Assembly: GCF_030690345.1 (NCBI RefSeq) | Contig: NZ_JAUYGV010000001.1 | Location: forward strand, 1-64,000 | Direction: 5' to 3' | DNA: 64,000 nt | Origin: Rheinheimera sp. | GTDB lineage: Bacteria > Pseudomonadota > Gammaproteobacteria > Enterobacterales > Alteromonadaceae | In this document: positions 21,118 through 31,427 of the stretch, in pieces | Layout of the letters: the number at the start of each line of letters is the position of its first letter | How positions within the stretch are numbered: position 1 is the first letter of the stretch | Notes under the pieces: model-generated | What the model saw: only the letters and a program-made list of their open reading frames with translations | Databases searched by the model: none | Told to the model about the DNA's origin: nothing | Translations under genes and position numbers: made by a program

Positions 21118-22353
21118 TTAATAGATTTTACATACCAGACCCTTTAAGTAACTGCCCTCCGGGTAAAAGCTGGCGATGGGGTGGTCGCTATCCTGGCTCA
21201 GTTTTTCGATAAACAGACAGTCGCGTTTAGCGTCAATGGCAGCATCGGCAACAATTTTCTGGAACAGACCGTCTTCCATCAGGCCGGAGCAGGAAAACGT
21301 CAGTAGCAAGCCGCCCGGTTTTACAATTTGCATCGCCACCATATTTATATCTTTGTAACCGCGGCAGGCGCCCATCAGCTGGGCTTTACTGTCGGCAAAC
21401 TTTGGCGGGTCCAGGATCACCATATCAAATTGCTTACCTTGCTCGCGGTACTGGCGCAGTAATTTAAACACGTCAAATTTTACGTTATCAATTTTTGATA
21501 AATCGAGCTGATTCAGTTCCGCATTCTTTAAGGCGGTATTAAGCGCCAATTCGGATAAATCGGCATTAGTGACCGCCACCGCTCCACCTTGCAAGGCTGC
21601 TACGCCAAAGGTGCCGGTATAGCTAAAGCAGTTCAGCACGGTTTTATCTTTGGCATAACGTTTGGCGGCAGCACGGCTGGCGCGTTGGTCCAGATAAAAA
21701 CCGGTTTTATGGCCCTGTATTACATCAACCAGCAGTGACATGCCGTGTTCTTTAACAATCACTTCGCCGTGCTCGCGTGGTAAATGCAACCAGCCGGTTA
21801 CCGGCTTTAAGCCCTCTTTTTTGCGCACATCCACGTCAGAGCGCTCGTAAATACTGTGATCCGGGAATAACTGTATCAGCGCCTGTACTATTTCGTTGCG
21901 CCAGCTATCAGCACCGGCCGACAACAACTGACACACCAGCACTGTATCGTACTTATCAATGGTGACGCCCGGTAAGCCATCAGACTCTGCCGCCACGACG
22001 CGCAGGCCGCTGGTGTGGTTTAAATCAAATAGCTCAGTGCGTAGCTGCCAGGCGCGGGCAATACGGCGCTGAAAAAACGCCGCATCGATGTGCTCTTGCG
22101 GGTTAAAACTCCATACTCTGGCGCGAATTTGCGACTCGGCCGAATAGGCAGCATAGCCCAACCATTCGCCCTTGCTGCTGACTACCTCAACCGTTTGGCC
22201 ATTAGCCGGATTGCCACTGATATGCTTTACTGCTTTAGAAAAAATCCACGGGTGTAACCGCTTTAACGACTTTTCCCGCGTTTCCTGCAAGGTTAAGCGC
22301 GGTAAAGCAGATTGGGTAGATGATACTGAAGGCTGGTTCATGGGCATTTTCAC
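21118..22353 (-). CDS. rlmI: 23S rRNA (cytosine-1962-C5) methyltransferase RlmI-type
   Basis: The protein has an N-terminal PUA domain (about 20-90) and an EEHEE linker. Its C-terminal Rossmann methyltransferase has [13 protein letters not shown] for SAM binding, the LDPPKFA motif and a catalytic cysteine in TFSCSGLM. RlmI methylates C1962 of 23S rRNA. The length of about 411 residues is close to the family. Three in-frame starts (GTG 22353, ATG 22347, ATG 22341) lie within 13 bases. None has a clear Shine-Dalgarno sequence, so the exact start is open. Confidence 0.92.
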   Translation of the reverse strand: MKMPMNQPSVSSTQSALPRLTLQETREKSLKRLHPWIFSKAVKHISGNPANGQTVEVVSSKGEWLGYAAYSAESQIRARVWSFNPQEHIDAAFFQRRIARAWQLRTELFDLNHTSGLRVVAAESDGLPGVTIDKYDTVLVCQLLSAGADSWRNEIVQALIQLFPDHSIYERSDVDVRKKEGLKPVTGWLHLPREHGEVIVKEHGMSLLVDVIQGHKTGFYLDQRASRAAAKRYAKDKTVLNCFSYTGTFGVAALQGGAVAVTNADLSELALNTALKNAELNQLDLSKIDNVKFDVFKLLRQYREQGKQFDMVILDPPKFADSKAQLMGACRGYKDINMVAMQIVKPGGLLLTFSCSGLMEDGLFQKIVADAAIDAKRDCLFIEKLSQDSDHPIASFYPEGSYLKGLVCKIY

Positions 22354-22445
22354 ACTGTGCTAGACTAAAGGCCGCATTGTAGAGAAGCGCTGCACAAAGC
22401 TAAAGCAGAATTTATGCAGCCAACCAATTCGCTAAGGAGTTACCT

Positions 22446-23441
22446 TTGGCCACTATTCCATCCACTATGCAGGCAATTGCGGTTGTTAACGCCGGCAAAG
22501 ACAGCACTTTGCGGGTAGAGCAGCGCCCCGTGCCGCAGCCTTCGGCCGAGCAACTGTTGGTAAAGGTGGCGGCAGCCGGTATTAACCGTGCCGATTTAAT
22601 GCAGCGTCGCGGTTTGTATCCGCCACCTGCCGGTGATAGCGATATTTTAGGCCTGGAAGTGGCCGGTATTGTAGTGGCGGCGGGGCCGCAGCATAAAAGC
22701 TGGCTCGGTAAAGCCGTGTTTGGCCTGGTACCGGGCGGTGGCTACGCAGAGTATGCCTTGCTGAATGCCGGCCATGCTATGGCGGTACCGGCCGGTTACA
22801 GCATGGCCGAAGCTGCTGCCTGTGCAGAGGTGTTTCTCACCGCTTATCAACTGTTGTTTAGTATCGGTGCTTTGCAAAGCGGCCAGAAGGTGCTTATTCA
22901 TGCCGGTGCCAGTGGTGTGGGTACGGCAGCAATTCAGCTGGCAAAAGCGGCTGGTGCTGTGATCGCGGTAACGGCCAGCAGCGATGACAAATTGGCCGCC
23001 TGCAAGGCTCTGGGAGCAGAGGTACTGCTTAATTACACCACAGCTGCCTTTGAACAGGAACTGGCCGCACAGTGGCCGGACGGGGTGAATTTGATACTGG
23101 ATCCGGTAGCCGGTGAGTACATAAGCCGTGAAATTCCGCTGCTGGCCATGGATGGCAAAATTGTGCTCTATGCCATGATGGGCGGGCGGGAGATACCGCA
23201 GCTGGATTTATCAATGTTATTTAAACGCCGTGGTCAGCTGATTTGCTCCACATTACGCAATCGCAGTAATAAGTATAAAACCGCGTTGACGCAGGCGTTT
23301 TGCAATGCATTTGGTCAGGCATTGGCACACCGGCAAATCGCGCCTGTACTGCAGCAGCAATTTAAGCTGCACCAGGCTGAGCAGGCACATCAACTTATGG
23401 CATCTAACCAGACTGTCGGGAAACTGGTACTAACACTTTGA
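22446..23441 (+). CDS. NAD(P)H quinone oxidoreductase (zinc-free MDR family, PIG3/QOR type)
   Basis: This 331-residue medium-chain reductase has the GroES-like N-terminal domain (GINRADLMQRRGLYPPP) and the NADPH-binding loop HAGASGVGTAAIQLAKA. Zinc-binding cysteines are absent, which marks the quinone oxidoreductase branch. The likely role is NADPH-dependent reduction of quinones or reactive carbonyls in the cytoplasm. The start is a TTG with a perfect AAGGAG site six bases upstream; the next ATG is seven codons in and has no such site. Confidence 0.92.
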   Translation: MATIPSTMQAIAVVNAGKDSTLRVEQRPVPQPSAEQLLVKVAAAGINRADLMQRRGLYPPPAGDSDILGLEVAGIVVAAGPQHKSWLGKAVFGLVPGGGYAEYALLNAGHAMAVPAGYSMAEAAACAEVFLTAYQLLFSIGALQSGQKVLIHAGASGVGTAAIQLAKAAGAVIAVTASSDDKLAACKALGAEVLLNYTTAAFEQELAAQWPDGVNLILDPVAGEYISREIPLLAMDGKIVLYAMMGGREIPQLDLSMLFKRRGQLICSTLRNRSNKYKTALTQAFCNAFGQALAHRQIAPVLQQQFKLHQAEQAHQLMASNQTVGKLVLTL

Positions 23442-23525
23442 TCAGCTGGCAAAATTTTAATGCTCAGATAGACTGAATATAAAACAGTAACCAGCCTTCA
23501 GTAGCCACAAGGACGCGTTATTCAG

Positions 23526-24992
23526 ATGTCTACAGGTACCATTGGAAAATCAACCTATAGTAAGCAGGTGGCGTCGCTGATCAATCGCATCAGTGACAAT
23601 ACGGCAGTAGCCGACTCTTTGTATGAACAGGCCACGGCTTGTTTTATCCAGATGGTGGCGCAGCAAGCTGAAAAAACCGAACTGGCGCAGCAAGTGTATC
23701 TGTTTGAACACCGCCAGCAGCAGGTAGATAAGCGCGATCTGGCCCAGGTTGAGCGCAGTTTGAATCAAGCCAGAGGCGAGCAGCAGACCTTTGTGCAGGC
23801 GCGCTCTGAAGAAGCCTTTGTACGTTTCAGTGCGCTGAAAAAACTATGCCAGGACACTCTGGCGCTGTGTCAGGGTGAGTCGGAAGAAGAGACCCGTGTG
23901 AATAGCGCAAAAATGCTGGGCACTATTCAGTTGCTGTCGCCGACAGAAGGTAAGCTGGTTGCCGCCGCTAACCAGAAAAGCAAACATTTGTACAAAGCGC
24001 TGTTAAGCCTACGCTTGCTGGATAAACTGCTGGCTGATGGCGAGCTGAATAACCCCTATGTACAGCAGCGCATAGCGGCACAGCGTAAAGCCGACAGTAA
24101 AGACGAATATCAGCCGTTTCGTGATGACGTACAAATTCCGTTGGTCATGGCGGCGTTGTTACAGGATATTGGTACCTGTCACCCTGACGCGCAGGCAATT
24201 TTAAAAGGCGCACAAGGTGAGCAAGACGAGTTTCGGGTGCTGGAAAACGACGAGCGCATCGCCTTATTGCAAATCAGTTACCGCGAAAGTTTAAAGTACC
24301 TGAGTGAAGGGCTGGGTGCCGACAGGTACAACGGTAACTCAAAAGAGGAGCGCGATAACCTTGTTAAGCGCGATGCAGAGCGTCGCGCTTTTATCTTAAT
24401 GCTGCTGAAAAATGCTATTAAGCCGGAGCATGGTATTGGCAATATTTTGAAAATTCCGCAAATTTATACCTCAGTGGTGCTATCGACTAAAAGCAGCTTT
24501 GCTTATGATACTTTGCCCAAGGTGACCCTGGTGCTGGAAAAAGGCGTAGAGAAGGGCGTTTACAGCAAGGTAGCGGTAGATGCACTAATCAGTATTACCG
24601 GGGTATTTCCACAGGGTTTTGGTGTGACCTACATTCCGAAAGACTCTGACCGGCAAGACCTCGACCGCTATGAATACGCTATTGTTACCGCGCTGTATCC
24701 GGCCGATATCCGCCAACCGGTGTGCCGTATGGTTACCCGTAACCTAACCTATAACGTTTCGGCCATGGGCTGCGTGGTCAGTGTGGAGAATAATTTGTAT
24801 TATCCGCAGGCACGTAAAAAGCTGGAGCGCATCAGCGAAGAGCGCTTGTTGGAAATCTTAAGCAAACTGGTATCCAATTTTGAAGAGCGCAAAAATATGT
24901 CGCTGCTACCCAAATGCTGGCACCCTGACGAGTATTTCTCTTTTGTTAAAAATCAAAACCTGTGGAATAAAGTGGTGATGCACAATAACTAA
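23526..24992 (+). CDS. Degenerate HD-GYP-like protein
   Basis: This 488-residue protein is cytoplasmic, with a coiled N-terminal part (about 30-110). The middle (about 200-310) resembles an HD-GYP domain that has lost its metal ligands. LLQDIGTCHP (Q213-D214) stands where active enzymes have LLHDIG. YRESLKYLSEGLGADRYNG stands where they have HHExxDGxGYP. A C-terminal region (about 345-400) resembles the regulatory tail of HD-GYP proteins (FPQGFGVTYIP). Loss of the HD pair suggests a c-di-GMP-binding or scaffolding role rather than a phosphodiesterase. Function is inferred only. Confidence 0.6.
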   Translation: MSTGTIGKSTYSKQVASLINRISDNTAVADSLYEQATACFIQMVAQQAEKTELAQQVYLFEHRQQQVDKRDLAQVERSLNQARGEQQTFVQARSEEAFVRFSALKKLCQDTLALCQGESEEETRVNSAKMLGTIQLLSPTEGKLVAAANQKSKHLYKALLSLRLLDKLLADGELNNPYVQQRIAAQRKADSKDEYQPFRDDVQIPLVMAALLQDIGTCHPDAQAILKGAQGEQDEFRVLENDERIALLQISYRESLKYLSEGLGADRYNGNSKEERDNLVKRDAERRAFILMLLKNAIKPEHGIGNILKIPQIYTSVVLSTKSSFAYDTLPKVTLVLEKGVEKGVYSKVAVDALISITGVFPQGFGVTYIPKDSDRQDLDRYEYAIVTALYPADIRQPVCRMVTRNLTYNVSAMGCVVSVENNLYYPQARKKLERISEERLLEILSKLVSNFEERKNMSLLPKCWHPDEYFSFVKNQNLWNKVVMHNN

Positions 24993-25012
24993 ACCGGCTT
25001 AGCCGGTTTTAT
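24989..25012. terminator. Terminator overlapping two convergent gene ends
   Basis: AAACCGGC / GCCGGTTT with loop TTA is followed by T on the plus strand and preceded by A. It includes the last bases of both the HD-GYP-like gene and the MFS gene, so it is shared by both. Confidence 0.75.
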
Positions 25013-26462
25013 CAGGCCCGGTTATGATAGTTGTATCGGTTGACGCCGGGTTGTCTGCTGCGTCGCTCTGTGCAGTAACCTCAGGCTCTGCCGCTGGTGC
25101 CACGTCAAAACTGTCATCAGTTCTTTCCCACTCGATATCTTCATCATAGCCGGCAGGAACTTGTTGCCTGGCAGCCTGAAACTCTTCATCGCGCATCTGG
25201 GTCAATACGGTTTCTTCATCTACCCTGGGATCGAGTGCTGCCGCCAGAGGCGATGACACCAGATCGCCCGAGCCCATTTTAAACTGCGCATTTTGCTGCT
25301 CGTCCATCATACGTTTTACCTGCTTCTGCGTGTAATTCACTCTGAGTAGCCGCAGGAACAACGTAAAAGCACAGCAACTGATAAAGGCATACAACATGGC
25401 CGGGCCAATTAACTGCATTAACGCGGAGGCCAACAAAGGGCCAAAACAGGCGCCCAGGCCAAAGGTCAGCAATATTGTCGCTGACAATGCCACCCGATCA
25501 TTTTGCTCAACATTCTGGTTAGCAAAAGCTGAGGCAATGGGATACAGCGTAAAGGCCAATACACCATAGCAGAAGGTGGCAAACAGCAGCGCTATACCAG
25601 ACAGCGGCAGCAGGGCAATCAGCAGCGTCAGTATCGTCAGCGCCGCAGCATTAAAACGCAAAATACGACTGCGTGGAATGCGGTCAGAAATTTTGCCCAT
25701 TGGCCATTGCGCCAGTAAGCCCGCCAGAATTGTCATCGACATAAACAATGTTACCTGCTCTGTCGGCATGCCTTTGCTGGCGGCATACGCCGGTGCCAGG
25801 CCATAAAACGAACCAGCCATCATACCGGCGACCGTAATGGCAGTCAGTGATTGCGGCACCAGCCGCCAAAACGCCATAATTTGCAGCGGAGCCGGTTGCA
25901 GCGGTGCCGGGTGAATGCGTTTCGTCAATGCTATTGGCACTATGCACAGCGAGTAACACATGCTGATGATCAGCAGCGGCGCCGTGCCAAGCTCAGGGAA
26001 CTGACTCAGCATCAGCTGGCCGCCAATCATGCCAAGATACGAAGTGATCATATAAAAGGCAAACACGGTACCACGCTGCGAGCTTTCGGTTTGCTCGTTC
26101 AGCCAGCTTTCCAGCACCATATACTGGCACATCATGCCCATGCCGACGATAACGCGCATCACCAGCCAGATTTCCAACTGCGACGTCAACACATGCGTCA
26201 TGGCGCAGGCACTGACAATAGCCGCGCTGGCGACAAAGGCGCGGATATGGCCAACCCTGGCAATAACCTTATGGCCCAGCTTGGACCCCAGCACCAGGCC
26301 AAGGTAGTAGCAGGACATCAAGGCGCCAATCCAGATAGAATCGACTTCTTGCTGTGCCAGCGATAAACCCAGGTAGGTTGATAACGAACCCTGGGCCACC
26401 AGCATCAGCAAGGTGGTTAAAAATAGCGCAGTAAAACTGCGGTAAGGGTGTTTACTGGACAT
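24999..26462 (-). CDS. MFS transporter (YcaD-like) with acidic C-terminal tail
   Basis: Twelve hydrophobic segments cover about residues 10-375 in the major facilitator pattern. The GSKLGHKVIARVGH loop between helices 2 and 3 is the family signature. It resembles the YcaD branch, whose substrate is not known. After the last helix comes a long hydrophilic tail (about 380-487) rich in Asp and Glu (DEDIEWERTDDSFD). This tail is absent from E. coli YcaD and probably cytoplasmic. An AAGG site precedes the ATG. The gene end shares a hairpin with the convergent neighbour. Confidence 0.85.
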   Translation of the reverse strand: MSSKHPYRSFTALFLTTLLMLVAQGSLSTYLGLSLAQQEVDSIWIGALMSCYYLGLVLGSKLGHKVIARVGHIRAFVASAAIVSACAMTHVLTSQLEIWLVMRVIVGMGMMCQYMVLESWLNEQTESSQRGTVFAFYMITSYLGMIGGQLMLSQFPELGTAPLLIISMCYSLCIVPIALTKRIHPAPLQPAPLQIMAFWRLVPQSLTAITVAGMMAGSFYGLAPAYAASKGMPTEQVTLFMSMTILAGLLAQWPMGKISDRIPRSRILRFNAAALTILTLLIALLPLSGIALLFATFCYGVLAFTLYPIASAFANQNVEQNDRVALSATILLTFGLGACFGPLLASALMQLIGPAMLYAFISCCAFTLFLRLLRVNYTQKQVKRMMDEQQNAQFKMGSGDLVSSPLAAALDPRVDEETVLTQMRDEEFQAARQQVPAGYDEDIEWERTDDSFDVAPAAEPEVTAQSDAADNPASTDTTIITGPDKTG

Positions 26463-26507
26463 CCGTTGCCTTTTAAAAAAACCAGGCAGCCAAGGCTGCC
26501 TGACTAC

Positions 26508-28556
26508 TTACTTCACCCGCATACCTGGCTGGGCGCCGTCATCCGGAGATAAAATAAACAAGTCGCTGCCGCCCGGGCCTGCGGCTAATACCATACCCTC
26601 GGATAAACCAAAGCGCATTTTGCGTGGTGCCAGGTTGGCGACCATCACGGTTAAGCGGCCTTCGAGTTGCTCCGGGCTGTAAGCCGATTTAATGCCGGCA
26701 AACACCTGGCGTACTTCACCGTCGCCGATATCCAGTTGCAGTTGCACCAATTTATCGGCGCCTTCTACCGCGCTGGCTTTAATGATTTTAGCCACGCGCA
26801 AATCAATTTTGGCAAAATCATCAATGCTGATGGTATCGCTGATCGGTTCGCGCTCTGTGCTTGGGGCTTTTTCTGCTTTAACAGCCGCTTTAACCGGTGC
26901 TGCGGTTTGTGGCTGCAGGTTGTCTTTCGAGGCTTCCAGCATAGCAGTGACTTTTACCGGGTCAACCCGTTGCATCAGCGCTTTAAATGGGTTTATGGCG
27001 TGACTAGTTAACGGCTGCTGATAGTTGTTCCAGTTCAGTTCGCTGTTTAAGAAGGCTTCAGTTTCTGAGGCCATTAACGGCAATACCGGCTTTAAATAAT
27101 GCATTAATACGCGGAACAGGTTAATGCCCATTGAGCAGACGTCATGCGCTTCTTGCTGTTTGGTGTCATCTTTTACCAGCACCCAGGGCGCTTTGGCGTC
27201 AATGTACTGGTTGGCTTTATCGGCCAGCGCCATAATATCGCGGATAGCGCGGGCAAATTCGCGTTTTTCAAAGCTGTCGGCGATGCTGTCCCCTGCGGCG
27301 GTAAACTCTGCCAGCAGGGCAGGTTCAGCTACAGTGGCAGCTAACTTGCCGTCATAGCGTTTGCTAATAAAACCGGCACAGCGGCTGGCGATATTTACTA
27401 CCTTACCGACTAAATCGGCATTCACTTTTTGGCTGAAATCATCCAGGTTTAAATCCAGATCAATAATGCTGCTGCTAAGCTTCGAGGCAAAGTAATAGCG
27501 CAGGTATTCCGGGTTCAGATGATCCAGATAAGTACGCGCCTTAATAAAGGTACCGCGCGACTTTGACATCTTGGCGCCGTTTACGGTAACAAAACCGTGG
27601 GCGAAAATGGCATTGGGTTTGCGCATACCGGCGCCGTGCAGCATAGCCGGCCAAAACAGACTGTGAAAATAAATAATGTCTTTACCGATAAAGTGATACA
27701 CCTCGGCGTCGGAATCCAACTGCCAGAAGCTGTCAAAATCGATACCGGTTTTATCACACAGGTTTTTAAAGCTGGCCAGATAGCCGATGGGCGCATCTAA
27801 CCAAACATAGAAAAACTTGCCAGGCGCATTGGGTATTTCAAAGCCGAAGTAGGGCGCATCACGGCTGATATCCCACATTTGCAGGCCGTCTTTAAACCAT
27901 TCCTGCAGTTTATTGGCCATCTCTTCCTGTAAGCTGCCGCTACGGGTCCAGTCTTGCAACATCTGGCTAAAGGCCGGTAAATCAAAGAAATAATGCTCAG
28001 AGTCTTTTAATACCGGCGTAGCGCCAGATACCACAGAGCGGGCATTTTTTACTTCGGTCGGGCTGTAGGTGGCACCACAGACATCGCAGCTGTCGCCGTT
28101 TTGATCCAGCGCGCCGCATTTGGGGCAATCGCCTTTAACAAAACGGTCGGGCAAAAACATCTGCTTTTCCGGGTCGAACAGCTGGCTGATCGTTTTGCGC
28201 TTAATGTAGCCGGCATCATTGAGTTTATTATAAATCTGGCTGGCAAACTCGCGGTTTTCATCGCTGTGGGTAGAGTAGTAATTGTCAAAGCCAATGCCGA
28301 AACCGGCAAAATCGGCCTGGTGTTCAATATTGGTTTTGGCAATCATTTGCTCGGGCGTAATGCCTTGTTCCTGCGCTTTGAGCATAATGGGCGTGCCGTG
28401 CGCATCGTCGGCGCAAACGTAATAACATTCATGGCCACGGGCCTTTTGAAACCGGGCCCAGATATCGGTTTGAATATATTCCAGTAAGTGGCCCAAATGG
28501 ATAGGGCCGTTGGCATAGGGTAAAGCGCTGGTAACAAGTATTTTGCGTGTCGACAT
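26508..28556 (-). CDS. metG: Methionyl-tRNA synthetase
   Basis: MetG charges tRNA-Met and initiator tRNA. Motifs seen are HLGH (HIGH-type) near residue 20, a four-cysteine zinc knuckle CPKC...CDVC (about 145-162) and KMSKS near residue 335. A C-terminal EMAP-like tRNA-binding domain (about 575-682) completes the 682-residue protein. The frame extends 21 codons further upstream. The ATG at 28556 gives the standard [18 protein letters not shown] start. It is divergent from mrp over 130 bases. Confidence 0.97.
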   Translation of the reverse strand: MSTRKILVTSALPYANGPIHLGHLLEYIQTDIWARFQKARGHECYYVCADDAHGTPIMLKAQEQGITPEQMIAKTNIEHQADFAGFGIGFDNYYSTHSDENREFASQIYNKLNDAGYIKRKTISQLFDPEKQMFLPDRFVKGDCPKCGALDQNGDSCDVCGATYSPTEVKNARSVVSGATPVLKDSEHYFFDLPAFSQMLQDWTRSGSLQEEMANKLQEWFKDGLQMWDISRDAPYFGFEIPNAPGKFFYVWLDAPIGYLASFKNLCDKTGIDFDSFWQLDSDAEVYHFIGKDIIYFHSLFWPAMLHGAGMRKPNAIFAHGFVTVNGAKMSKSRGTFIKARTYLDHLNPEYLRYYFASKLSSSIIDLDLNLDDFSQKVNADLVGKVVNIASRCAGFISKRYDGKLAATVAEPALLAEFTAAGDSIADSFEKREFARAIRDIMALADKANQYIDAKAPWVLVKDDTKQQEAHDVCSMGINLFRVLMHYLKPVLPLMASETEAFLNSELNWNNYQQPLTSHAINPFKALMQRVDPVKVTAMLEASKDNLQPQTAAPVKAAVKAEKAPSTEREPISDTISIDDFAKIDLRVAKIIKASAVEGADKLVQLQLDIGDGEVRQVFAGIKSAYSPEQLEGRLTVMVANLAPRKMRFGLSEGMVLAAGPGGSDLFILSPDDGAQPGMRVK

Positions 28557-28687
28557 TAAGCGGTGCTCTTTTGCATAAATAACTGAAAAAATTTCACTAA
28601 ATGATACACTAGCCGCCATCGATCCGCACCCGCCCGGGCGCGGATCTGCTAAAAAAACGTGTTAACGCCTGAATTTGGAACTTGCTG

Positions 28688-29752
28688 ATGTTTAACTGGT
28701 TTAAATCTGCCAAAACCGATGCTTTGCCTGAAGCCGCACAGCAGTTGCTACAACACTGGCAACTGCCCGATAGCGGCGCGCCGCTGGCGTTATTACTCGA
28801 TAGCGTTCGCCTGCAGAAAAACAAGCTGACTATCAGCTTAAAACTGCCGCTGCTATCCATAGCGCAGCCGTTGCAGCAGGCGCTGGCCGATGCAGGGTTT
28901 AATTACCAGTTAACGCTGGATTACCGGCTGACAACAGCGCCGGTGTTTAAACAAATTAAGCAGATTATTCTTATTGCGTCGGGTAAGGGCGGGGTGGGCA
29001 AATCCACCACAGCCGTTAATCTGGCGGCGGCGCTGGCGCTGGAAGGCGCTAAGGTGGGCCTGCTCGATGCCGACATTTATGGCCCGTCAATCCCTACAAT
29101 GCTGGGGCTTAGCGGTGAGAAAATCAGCTCGCCGGATAATAAACTGATGCAGCCCAAGTTTGCCCATGGCGTGTATCTGCAATCTATCGGCTTTTTGGTT
29201 GACCCACAGCAAGCCTCGGTATGGCGCGGTCCTATGGCCAGCCAGGCGCTGTTGCAATTACTGAACGAAACACTGTGGCCGGAGCTGGATTATTTAATTG
29301 TTGATATGCCGCCGGGCACCGGTGATATTCAGCTGACTATGGCGCAAAAGCTGCCGGTAACCGGTGCGGTAGTGGTAACCACACCGCAGGATGTGGCGCT
29401 ATCGGATGCAGAAAAAGCCATCAGTATGTTTCGCCAGGTCAATATTCCGCTGCTGGGCCTGGTGGAAAATATGAGCTTTTACCAGTGCAGCCACTGTGGC
29501 AGTACGGATGATATTTTTGGTACCGAAGGCGGCATCTTATTAGCTGAGCGCTACCAGGTGCCGGTGCTGGGCCAGTTACCACTGCAAAAACATATCCGCG
29601 AGCAGGCTGATGCCGGGGTGCCGGCGGTGCTAAAACAGCAGCCAGTGGCGCAAATTTACCGTACAATCGGCCGGCAATTAATGCTGGCATTGCATTGGCA
29701 TGCTGCTGCGCAGCAGGTAAGCCAACCTGAAATAATAATAACGGACGATTAA
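28688..29752 (+). CDS. mrp: Iron-sulfur cluster carrier ATPase Mrp/ApbC
   Basis: Mrp is a deviant Walker-type ATPase that carries Fe-S clusters to target enzymes. The deviant P-loop GKGGVGKST is near residue 100, and VDMPPGTGD and the cluster-binding CSHC pair (about 270) are present. The N-terminal 80 residues form the divergent MIP18-like part. A TTG two codons upstream is open, but the ATG at 28688 has GGAA seven bases before it (354 residues). Its divergence from metG matches E. coli gene order. Confidence 0.94.
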   Translation: MFNWFKSAKTDALPEAAQQLLQHWQLPDSGAPLALLLDSVRLQKNKLTISLKLPLLSIAQPLQQALADAGFNYQLTLDYRLTTAPVFKQIKQIILIASGKGGVGKSTTAVNLAAALALEGAKVGLLDADIYGPSIPTMLGLSGEKISSPDNKLMQPKFAHGVYLQSIGFLVDPQQASVWRGPMASQALLQLLNETLWPELDYLIVDMPPGTGDIQLTMAQKLPVTGAVVVTTPQDVALSDAEKAISMFRQVNIPLLGLVENMSFYQCSHCGSTDDIFGTEGGILLAERYQVPVLGQLPLQKHIREQADAGVPAVLKQQPVAQIYRTIGRQLMLALHWHAAAQQVSQPEIIITDD

Positions 29753-29753
29753 G

Positions 29754-30344
29754 ATGAGACTGTGTGACCGCGATATAGAACGCTATTTAGCCGAAGGTAA
29801 AATTAGCATTACCCCGTTACCGGACGCCGACATGATAAGCGGCGTTAGTGTCGATATTCGCTTAGGCAATAAATTTCGCGTATTTGTCGCCCATACGGCT
29901 GCTTATATTGATTTAAGCGGCCCGCGCGCCGAAGTGGATAAAGCGTTAAACAGCGTAATGAGCGATGAAATTTATATCGCTGATGGCGATAAGTTTATTT
30001 TACACCCGGGCGAGCTGGCACTGGCAATGACGCTGGAATCGGTCACCTTGCCAGATGATATCGTTGGTTGGCTGGACGGCCGCTCGTCATTAGCGCGGCT
30101 GGGTCTGATGGTGCATGTTACCGCGCACCGGATTGATCCGGGTTGGTCCGGCAATATCGTGCTGGAGTTTTATAACAGCGGCAAGCTGCCCCTGGCGCTT
30201 CGGCCACAAATGAAAATTGGTGCGCTGAACTTTGAGCTGATGACAGGCCCGGCTGAGCGGCCATACAACAAACGGCTGGATGCGAAATATCAGCAGCAAA
30301 CCGGTGCTGTCGCCAGCCGTATTGGCCATGACGATAAAGGCTGA
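29754..30344 (+). CDS. dcd: dCTP deaminase
   Basis: Dcd converts dCTP to dUTP, the main source of dUMP for thymidylate in enterics. The 196-residue trimeric-barrel protein shows the [20 protein letters not shown] block and the catalytic glutamate in VLEFYN. It starts one base after the mrp stop, so it is co-transcribed with mrp, a neighbourhood also seen in other gammaproteobacteria. Confidence 0.96.
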   Translation: MRLCDRDIERYLAEGKISITPLPDADMISGVSVDIRLGNKFRVFVAHTAAYIDLSGPRAEVDKALNSVMSDEIYIADGDKFILHPGELALAMTLESVTLPDDIVGWLDGRSSLARLGLMVHVTAHRIDPGWSGNIVLEFYNSGKLPLALRPQMKIGALNFELMTGPAERPYNKRLDAKYQQQTGAVASRIGHDDKG

Positions 30345-30360
30345 GGCCATGTTACCGGCT

Positions 30361-30418
30361 TAAAAAGTAAAAAGCCCACGCAGAGCGTGGGCCAAAAGCT
30401 ATAAAGCAAAAATGAAGC
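30361..30418 (-). ncRNA. Possible short minus-strand RNA ended by a strong terminator
   Basis: On the minus strand GCCCACGC / GCGTGGGC with a three-base loop (30374-30392) is followed by TTTTTACTTTTTA, a good terminator. No minus-strand gene precedes it for more than 1.6 kb. A promoter-like TTGCCA-18-CATAAT (30425-30454) lies just upstream, which would give a transcript of about 55 bases. The plus strand of the stem has no T run, so it is not a normal dcd terminator. Existence of the RNA is inferred. Confidence 0.3.
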
Positions 30419-30528
30419 GGGATGATTATGCAATAAAGCTGCATAGCTTGGCAATATCAGTCTGTTAAATATTTGCTGCTTTGTACTGTTTTATGTTCTG
30501 TGTCGATTTTAATCCAAGGAGGAGTGCC

Positions 30529-31425
30529 GTGACGGCTGGCAGCATTATCCGCTTACTTAGTCTGGCTGCTATCTGGGGCGCGTCTTTTCTGTTTATGCGC
30601 CTTGCGGTACCGGAACTGGGCCCTGCCTGGTTGATGTTCGGCCGCGTACTGCTGGCCTCGTTGTTTTTGGCGTTAGTGGCGCTGGCGTTTAAGCGCAGTT
30701 TGCCGATCCGGCAATATGCCGGGCATTTTATGCTACTGAGCTTCTTTAACACCGCCTTACCGTTTTTATTATTTGCCTGGGCGGCACAAACCCTCACCGC
30801 ATCCTTGTTGGCTGTGCTTAATGCTACGGCACCGCTCTGGGGCGCATTAATAGGCTGGTTGTTCTTTCGCCAGCCAATGTCGGCGAAAGTGGCGCTGGGT
30901 TTACTGCTCGGTATTACCGGTGTGGCCATATTAGTGGGTTTTGATGCGGTGCTGGCCGATAGCGCAGCACTGCCTGCCATTGCAGCCGCTGCCGCGGCAG
31001 CCTGTTGTTATGGTATTGCCACCTGGTATACCCGGCTGGCCAAGCCGGTGCCGGCCTTTATTAATGCCCATGGCAATATGTGGGGCGCTACGTTATGGTT
31101 GTTACCGCTGCTGTGGTTTATTCCGTTGCCGGTGGCGCAGCCGGCAACACAAAGTTTACTGGCGGTAGTGGCGTTGGGCGTAATATGCACCGGCGTGGCT
31201 TATATGCTGTATTTTCGTTTGGTGCAGGATTTAGGCGCTACGCCGACACTAACAGTTACTTTTTTAATTCCGGTGTTTGGTGTGTTGTGGGGCCACCTGT
31301 TTTTAAATGAAACTATTGGCTGGCATACCCTGGCCGGTGCAACAATTGTTATTGCCGGCACTATGCTGGTTACCGGTTTTAGCCTGAATTCATTACGCGC
31401 TGCAGCAGCGCCTGTTAAGGAGTAA
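30529..31425 (+). CDS. EamA/DMT-family transporter
   Basis: This 298-residue protein has ten hydrophobic segments arranged as two EamA repeats, typical of drug/metabolite exporters. WGASFLFMRLAV begins the first repeat and the LNETIGW motif lies in the second. The substrate is unknown. The open frame begins further upstream. The GTG at 30529 is clearly the start because AAGGAGG lies six bases before it. The downstream GST gene begins two bases after its stop, so the two form an operon. Confidence 0.85.
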   Translation: MTAGSIIRLLSLAAIWGASFLFMRLAVPELGPAWLMFGRVLLASLFLALVALAFKRSLPIRQYAGHFMLLSFFNTALPFLLFAWAAQTLTASLLAVLNATAPLWGALIGWLFFRQPMSAKVALGLLLGITGVAILVGFDAVLADSAALPAIAAAAAAACCYGIATWYTRLAKPVPAFINAHGNMWGATLWLLPLLWFIPLPVAQPATQSLLAVVALGVICTGVAYMLYFRLVQDLGATPTLTVTFLIPVFGVLWGHLFLNETIGWHTLAGATIVIAGTMLVTGFSLNSLRAAAAPVKE

Positions 31426-31427
31426 AT

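Noticed and set aside
25851-26366. 171-codon plus-strand frame inside the MFS gene
   Set aside because: The His/Gln/Arg-rich translation is typical of an antisense frame across hydrophobic codons; no start signal.
30465-30980. 171-codon minus-strand frame antisense to the EamA gene
   Set aside because: It begins inside the transporter coding region, has no family resemblance and no ribosome-binding site.
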